From positions 1-64,000 of the forward strand of contig JAUNIB010000010.1 in NCBI GenBank assembly GCA_030523645.1: a stretch of 64,000 nucleotides of DNA, written 5' to 3'. The notes under the pieces were generated by a model that did not search any database, was not told the origin of the DNA, and saw only the letters and a program-made list of their open reading frames with translations. A program made the position numbers and the translations under genes. This DNA comes from Selenomonadaceae bacterium. Lineage in GTDB: Bacteria > Bacillota > Negativicutes > Selenomonadales > Selenomonadaceae. Below are positions 61,229-64,000 of this stretch, piece after piece; within the stretch, counting starts at the first letter, position 1; every line of letters starts with the position of its first letter.

Positions 61229-63466
61229 TCAATTCTTTCGCGAGAAAATTCCCTTCAATCCATCCAGGAAAGAAGGCTTCTTCTCCGGCTCTTCCTCCAC
61301 CGGAGTTTCGGGTATTCTATCCCGATGGTCGGCGATGATAGAGGGTACCTTTCCGGCGGCTTCATCCTCCTGCCGCTCTTGAATGAATGCGTAGGCAGCT
61401 TCCAAATCCTTCAGGAAGGCGGCGGTATCTCCCAGAGCCGAGTCACGGACCGTCCGAGGCAATGTCTCCGCCAGCGTTTTCCTGAGCTGGTGGTCTCCCG
61501 CCAGCCGGTCGAAGATATTCAGATAGCTTTCTGCATCGGTAGCGATAAATTCGTCCAGCCACACATGGCGGAGAATAGTCCGGCCAATCTCCCGGTCACG
61601 GCGGATGGTGCCGATTGGCGGCTTGCCGTCCAAGGTGACTACCGGCAGTCCGGCGGCGAGAGCGTGAGCGGTGAAAGCAGCCGGGGCGGAGCCGTCATCC
61701 AGCAGGATGTCAAAGGCACCTGCTTGCAGAAGCGGCAGGGGGCCGTTGTCACTGAGTATCAGCTCAAGCTGGCTTTCCGGAAGCCCGGCAGCTATGAGGG
61801 GCGCCTTCACGAAGCGAAGGGCATCGTTGTTGTCGGGGAAATCATGGAAAAAGGCCAGCTTCACCGAGGGATGCCCCAGCAGTATTTCCCGATACAGGGC
61901 CAAGGTTTCTCTGGTTACGGTGTGGTAGTCGGTAAGAGCCAGACAGTTCAAATCCGGGTCGGCAATAATGGACTGATTGGCAGAAATTTTCTCCTGTTCC
62001 CTGTCGGGGAAAGAGGGAGCAGGGAGGAACGGCGGGAAATCAGCGGCCCACAGGGTGTGGGGCAGTACCAGCAGCTTTTCCGGCTCCTTGTCCTGTTCCT
62101 TTATATAGGGTACGGTGACTGCCGGCGTCTTCGGGGACGCACCGGCTTCGGTCATTCCCTTCAGATGGTCGATGCCTTCAAAGAGGCGTGCCTTGAAGCC
62201 GCTGCCGATATTTCGGGAAATATTGCCGAGGTTTTCCAGCCCGTCGGATATTCCGTCGGTAATGCCCGCCGAGAATTTTTCCAGAGACTTCTTCAGCTGG
62301 CGGTGCTCCTCCTGCGAGAGACGGGAGTAAGTTTCCTCGGCCGTCTCCTCAGAGTGCTCCTCATCCAGCTCGATGATATCGGTCATGGCGTTCATGTCGC
62401 TGAGACTGTAGGCCAGATGTATCTTGTTGCGGGATTCTCCGGCATCGCGGCTGTCGGCGGCGGAGGCGGCCCGGGAGAGGGTGTCGTAGTATTCCCGGCG
62501 GAGCTGCTGCTCGGCGGGCAGCTCATCGTCAGGGATTTCCTCCGGAGCCGGAGGCTCGTATTCCCCGAGGAGCATGGTGTCACCCATGATATAGTCCAGA
62601 CATTTCAGCTCCGGAGAGCGAAGCAGCAGACCGGCCGGGCCGGCCAGTTGGATTTTCGCCGGACGATAGGCGAGGATAGCCAAAGGCGATGCGCCCAACG
62701 GACGGAAACCGGTGAGAGTAACGAGAATATCCGGCCCGTCATCGTGAATCCTGCCGGCAGCCTGCTGCGGACTGTAGGCGGACAGGTCGATGATGTCGAT
62801 GGACAGACCGGCAGGGGTGCGATAGCTGCGGAGCAGCCCCGGCTGATGACATGGTGCGTAGCGGTAGAAGGAAGGTATAATCTTCTTCCGGTCGTGACCG
62901 GCGATAACCCTTGTAAAGTCAACGGTGTCAGGGGCGAAGAAGTCCTCGGACAGATAGGCCACCCGCAGAGGACCGGCCGTATTGCCTTTGTAGCGGCGAT
63001 AGGGCTGGACTCTTTCGGCCTGATAGCGAAAAACCGCCGAGGCACGGCGGTATTCCCGGGGATTGCGGTCCGGTGAGGTGACGGCGGCGAGACTTCCGCT
63101 GAGGGAAAGCTTGTCCGCCTCGCTGCACAGGGGCAGGCAGGCGGTAAGCTCTCTTTCGGCGGTCTTGTTTTCGCCGACTCGTGCGGCCAGCAGAGCGGCC
63201 ATCAGTCTGGCCTCACGGATGGATTCCCTGGTAGTATCGGGATCCGACGAGGCAAGGGAAAGATAGTCTTCAATAAGGTCGACGGCCCGGCTGAGGGCGC
63301 CTTCGGAGAGGGAAAGACGGGCCGTGATGAATCTGGCCCTGAGGTTTCCCGGATCGAGAACAGACAGGCGGCTCAAAGCGTCCCAGGCATCAGCGGTGCG
63401 GCCCTCCCGGCAGGCGGCTTCGGCCGCCTCCAGAGCCTCCCAGGCGGCGTGTGTCATAAGTGGCAT
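61229..63466 (-). CDS. O-GlcNAc-transferase-like (GT41) protein with a large central insert
   Basis: 745 residues, start ATG 63466 behind AGAGG. TPR-like helices (about 1-140), then the first GT41 half (LRVAYLSEDFF, AGRIHDDGPDILVTLTG, LAILAYRPAKIQL, LDYIMGDTML), a 170-residue charged insert (about 310-480, with long coiled-coil-like helices) and the second half (PSVKLAFFHDFPDN, LAAGLPVVTL, AESYLNIFDRLAGD). The usual His after SxDF in the first half and the Lys in the F-x-x-x-x-K segment are not visible, so activity is uncertain. Possibly glycosylates a surface protein. Confidence 0.78.
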   Translation of the reverse strand: MPLMTHAAWEALEAAEAACREGRTADAWDALSRLSVLDPGNLRARFITARLSLSEGALSRAVDLIEDYLSLASSDPDTTRESIREARLMAALLAARVGENKTAERELTACLPLCSEADKLSLSGSLAAVTSPDRNPREYRRASAVFRYQAERVQPYRRYKGNTAGPLRVAYLSEDFFAPDTVDFTRVIAGHDRKKIIPSFYRYAPCHQPGLLRSYRTPAGLSIDIIDLSAYSPQQAAGRIHDDGPDILVTLTGFRPLGASPLAILAYRPAKIQLAGPAGLLLRSPELKCLDYIMGDTMLLGEYEPPAPEEIPDDELPAEQQLRREYYDTLSRAASAADSRDAGESRNKIHLAYSLSDMNAMTDIIELDEEHSEETAEETYSRLSQEEHRQLKKSLEKFSAGITDGISDGLENLGNISRNIGSGFKARLFEGIDHLKGMTEAGASPKTPAVTVPYIKEQDKEPEKLLVLPHTLWAADFPPFLPAPSFPDREQEKISANQSIIADPDLNCLALTDYHTVTRETLALYREILLGHPSVKLAFFHDFPDNNDALRFVKAPLIAAGLPESQLELILSDNGPLPLLQAGAFDILLDDGSAPAAFTAHALAAGLPVVTLDGKPPIGTIRRDREIGRTILRHVWLDEFIATDAESYLNIFDRLAGDHQLRKTLAETLPRTVRDSALGDTAAFLKDLEAAYAFIQERQEDEAAGKVPSIIADHRDRIPETPVEEEPEKKPSFLDGLKGIFSRKN

Positions 63467-63506
63467 CGGATATACCTCTTAGGAGTTGAAAGATAAACAG
63501 TCATTG

Positions 63507-63998
63507 TTACTGGTGATTTATCAGATAGAGCAGCGTCAAATCGGCAGTCGGCAGCTGAGAGGCCAGCTTCAGAGCGGCATCCCGGTCGCCCAGGGCGCTC
63601 TTGACCATGGCAAGATTCCTGATGGTGGCTTCGTCGCTGTTGTCAATGTCCACAGCGGCGGTGAGGAATGCCTCAGCCTTGGCGTTGTCGCCGTCCAGAT
63701 AGTGAGCGCCGGCGAAGAAATTCAGCAGACGGAGCTTAGCCGCCAGAGAAATGCTGCGGCTGATGATGGTATCGGGAGTTTCCTCGCCTTCAGCGTAGAC
63801 AGGCTTTGCGTAATTGGGGGCGTCAGCCTGAGGCACTTCCGCCTCGGGAGCTTCGACTGCTGCTTCCTGAGCAGACTCTTCTGCCGGGGTTGCCTCCGGC
63901 GCTTCCGCCGGAGTCTCTTCTTCGGCGGCTTTGGGTGCATCTGCCTCGGCAGCGGCCTTTGCGGCAGCTTCGGCGGCAGCCTTAATCTTTTCTTTCAT
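63507..63998 (-). CDS. Ala-rich TPR-like protein, start uncertain at window edge
   Basis: At least 163 residues. The N-terminal half is low-complexity Ala/Glu/Pro (KAAEEETPAEAPEATPAEE). The C-terminal half has repeat-like helices (LLNFFAGAHYLDGDNAKAEAFL) similar to TPR units. ATG 63998 is two bases from the edge and no SD is visible, so the gene may extend past the window. It probably belongs with the adjacent glycosyltransferase genes. Confidence 0.6.
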   Translation of the reverse strand: MKEKIKAAAEAAAKAAAEADAPKAAEEETPAEAPEATPAEESAQEAAVEAPEAEVPQADAPNYAKPVYAEGEETPDTIISRSISLAAKLRLLNFFAGAHYLDGDNAKAEAFLTAAVDIDNSDEATIRNLAMVKSALGDRDAALKLASQLPTADLTLLYLINHQ

Positions 63999-64000
63999 GC

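Overview
The window looks like a chromosome segment from a diderm (outer-membrane) Firmicute, most likely a member of the Negativicutes. This is an inference from two things seen together. The first is a Firmicutes-style block rpmH-rnpA-yidD-yidC-jag-(nucleoside phosphorylase)-mnmE with parA-parB-DUF4446 nearby. The second is a set of outer-membrane genes: an autotransporter-like surface protein, an LptD/OstA-like barrel protein, an ADP-heptose adenylyltransferase and a heptosyltransferase. Coding DNA is moderately GC-rich, while intergenic regions are packed with repeats. I see no rRNA, tRNA, CRISPR array, transposase, integrase or phage gene.

Layout. 1-1315: start of a secreted VYGG-repeat surface protein, followed by a 1.1 kb repeat cluster. 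2464-7161 (minus): a complete Bmp/Nup-type nucleoside ABC importer. 7356-9331: a membrane-anchored orphan, a DUF4258/YgiT toxin-antitoxin pair and YigZ. 9434-15226: the parA-parB-DUF4446 operon, flanked on each side by an AAA ATPase gene that itself lies between long direct repeats of host sequence. 15382-16057: a HigBA-type module with a frameshifted toxin. 16119-19905: orphan TrpB, a C_GCAxxG redox protein and an OatA-like acyltransferase. 20269-21084: a cell-wall 3D-domain gene broken by an amber stop. 21396-27141: rpmH to mnmE. 27561-32639: dCMP deaminase, a small membrane protein, a DeoR regulator and gyrA. 33277-36690: a TRAP-TAXI transporter (fused permease and lipoprotein receptor). 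36789-47626: a secreted orphan, an XRE regulator, a GGDEF-EAL protein, RecD2, ComF, cytidine deaminase and a large hybrid histidine kinase. 47913-54515: LysA-like decarboxylase, heptose genes, an HtpX-like protease and the LptD-like protein. 54587-63998: an HD protein, a radical SAM protein, a secreted orphan, threonine aldolase, a CitX homologue, and two glycosyltransferases with a TPR-like protein at the edge.

The most unusual content is the repeats. I define three families. Class A is about 130-140 bp, with 15 copies plus one fragment. It has a conserved palindromic core bounded by 12-19 bp arms that differ from copy to copy yet remain complementary to each other within a copy. It is usually followed by a conserved TTACATTAAGG box and often a terminator-like hairpin. 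Two copies sitting in a duplicated context (33054 and 35424) differ at five arm positions, and all five are exactly compensated in the opposite arm. Class B is a short GC-rich palindromic element (CTCCCCT-AGGGGAG) that carries open frames and has entered mnmE as three 60-bp tandem units, and a glycosyltransferase gene, both without breaking the frame. Class C is about 100 bp and sits nested in the loop of class B hairpins; a tandem duplication at 1521-2275 preserves both a filled and an empty site.

Also worth attention are a 20-bp perfect operator palindrome in a toxin-antitoxin promoter, a candidate three-way-junction RNA upstream of the TRAP genes, terminators that share an inner AATGA-NNNN-TCATT palindrome, an RGG-rich tail on Jag and a histone-H1-like tail on ParA.
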